Source: Hyphomicrobiales bacterium (GTDB taxonomy: Bacteria > Pseudomonadota > Alphaproteobacteria > Parvibaculales > Parvibaculaceae). Taken from it: DNA of 6,834 bases. The stretch is taken from the NCBI GenBank assembly GCA_015655095.1, contig JAATFR010000359.1:1-6834 (forward strand). Direction: 5' to 3'. Of the stretch, positions 6,179-6,834 are shown in pieces; within the stretch, counting starts at the first letter, position 1; each line of letters opens with the position of its first letter. The translations under genes and the position numbers were made by a program. The notes beneath the pieces were generated by a model that saw only the letters and a program-made list of their open reading frames with translations, ran no database searches and was not told the origin of the DNA.

Positions 6179-6834
6179 ATGGCAATGGCGTGGGAAAAGA
6201 AGACGTTGGCGGAATGGCAGAAAGCTGCCGAAAAAGCCACAAAGGGCGACCTCGGCAAGCTGACATGGCACACGCCGGAGGGCATTGATGTAAAGCCGCT
6301 CTTTACGGCTGAGGATCTGGATCGGATCGCCGCCGAAGGCTACGACGCCAATACGCTGCCGGGCTTTGCCCCCTTCACCCGCGGGCCGCAGGCGACCATG
6401 TATGCGGGCCGCCCCTGGACCATCCGCCAGTATGCGGGCTTCTCGACCGCCGAGGATTCCAACGCCTTTTACCGGCGCAACCTCGCAGCGGGCCAGAAGG
6501 GCCTTTCAGTCGCGTTCGATCTCGCCACCCATCGCGGCTATGACAGCGACCACCCCCGCGTCGTCGGCGATGTCGGCAAGGCGGGCGTCGCCATCGACAG
6601 CGTCGAGGACATGAAAATCCTGTTCGACGGCATCCCGCTCGATGAAATGTCGGTATCGATGACCATGAATGGCGCGGTCATCCCGATCCTCGCCAACTTC
6701 ATCGTGGCGGCGGAGGAGCAGGGCGTCAGTCAGGACAAGCTCTCAGGCACAATCCAGAACGACATTCTCAAGGAGTTCATGGTCCGCAACACCTACATCT
6801 ATCCGCCTGCGCCCTCGATGCGGATCATTGCGGA
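6179..6834 (+). CDS. scpA: Methylmalonyl-CoA mutase large subunit, N-terminal part
   Basis: Coenzyme B12-dependent enzyme that interconverts methylmalonyl-CoA and succinyl-CoA, the last step feeding propionyl-CoA into the TCA cycle; cytoplasmic. Only 218 residues are in the window, covering the start of the TIM-barrel substrate domain; full-length proteins have about 700-750 residues with a C-terminal B12 domain that lies beyond the right edge. Hallmarks are RPWTIRQYAGFST (78-90), where Tyr85 and Arg78 align with active-site Tyr89 and Arg82 of the Propionibacterium enzyme, then GLSVAFDLATHRGYDSDHPR (108-127), VSMTMNGAVIP (159-169) and GTIQNDILKEF (190-200). Gln71 replaces the Tyr75 of that enzyme. 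ATG 6179 directly follows the TAG of a short leader frame; ATG 6185 is an alternative, as the AG-rich GAGAG (6171-6175) is 9 bases from it but only 3 from ATG 6179. The gene has its own promoter and is divergent from the lipoprotein. Confidence 0.96.
   Translation, partial: MAMAWEKKTLAEWQKAAEKATKGDLGKLTWHTPEGIDVKPLFTAEDLDRIAAEGYDANTLPGFAPFTRGPQATMYAGRPWTIRQYAGFSTAEDSNAFYRRNLAAGQKGLSVAFDLATHRGYDSDHPRVVGDVGKAGVAIDSVEDMKILFDGIPLDEMSVSMTMNGAVIPILANFIVAAEEQGVSQDKLSGTIQNDILKEFMVRNTYIYPPAPSMRIIA

Noticed and set aside
5950..6285. In-frame extension of the lipoprotein to 6285 on the minus strand
   Set aside because: It would bury the signal peptide 112 residues inside the protein and overlap the mutase gene and its promoter; ATG 5949 has a good ribosome-binding site.

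Overview
The window looks like chromosomal DNA from an alphaproteobacterium. The evidence is the gene content: a bacterial SUV3-type helicase of the kind found in that class, an alphaproteobacterial-style large subunit of methylmalonyl-CoA mutase, and a long-form acyl-CoA dehydrogenase. Base composition is moderately high in G+C, and the ribosome-binding sites and promoter resemble those of this class. I cannot name a genus. There are no RNA genes, insertion sequences, phage genes or CRISPR arrays, and coding is dense and intact.

Layout, left to right. (1) Positions 2-1666, minus: a SUV3-like RNA helicase, cut by the left edge so the C-terminus is missing. (2) Positions 1791-2531, minus: a small class I SAM-dependent methyltransferase lying upstream of the helicase on the same strand. 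(3) Positions 2532-2893: a divergent intergenic region with two or three inverted repeats that could be operators. (4) Positions 2894-4189, plus: an acyl-CoA dehydrogenase with a clear ribosome-binding site and the catalytic Glu. (5) Positions 4212-4247: a strong terminator hairpin between convergent genes, usable from both sides. (6) Positions 4263-5132, minus: an alpha/beta hydrolase that keeps the full active-site set of fluoroacetate/haloacetate dehalogenases. (7) Positions 5215-5949, minus: a short Sel1-repeat lipoprotein. (8) Positions 5950-6178: a second divergent region with a good sigma70-type promoter and a 12-codon leader frame. (9) Positions 6179 to the right edge, plus: the N-terminal third of methylmalonyl-CoA mutase.

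Metabolically, acyl-CoA dehydrogenase and methylmalonyl-CoA mutase both belong to acyl-CoA breakdown: the first oxidises acyl-CoAs, the second carries the propionyl-CoA product of odd-chain or branched substrates into succinyl-CoA. They are not in one operon here. The dehalogenase-like enzyme may add a haloacid-hydrolysing activity, but that is an inference from residues. The helicase, methyltransferase and lipoprotein have no evident link to that theme.

I found no convincing new multi-gene system. The points most worth checking are the dehalogenase-like active site, the leader frame abutting the mutase start, and the palindromes upstream of the acyl-CoA dehydrogenase and the methyltransferase.
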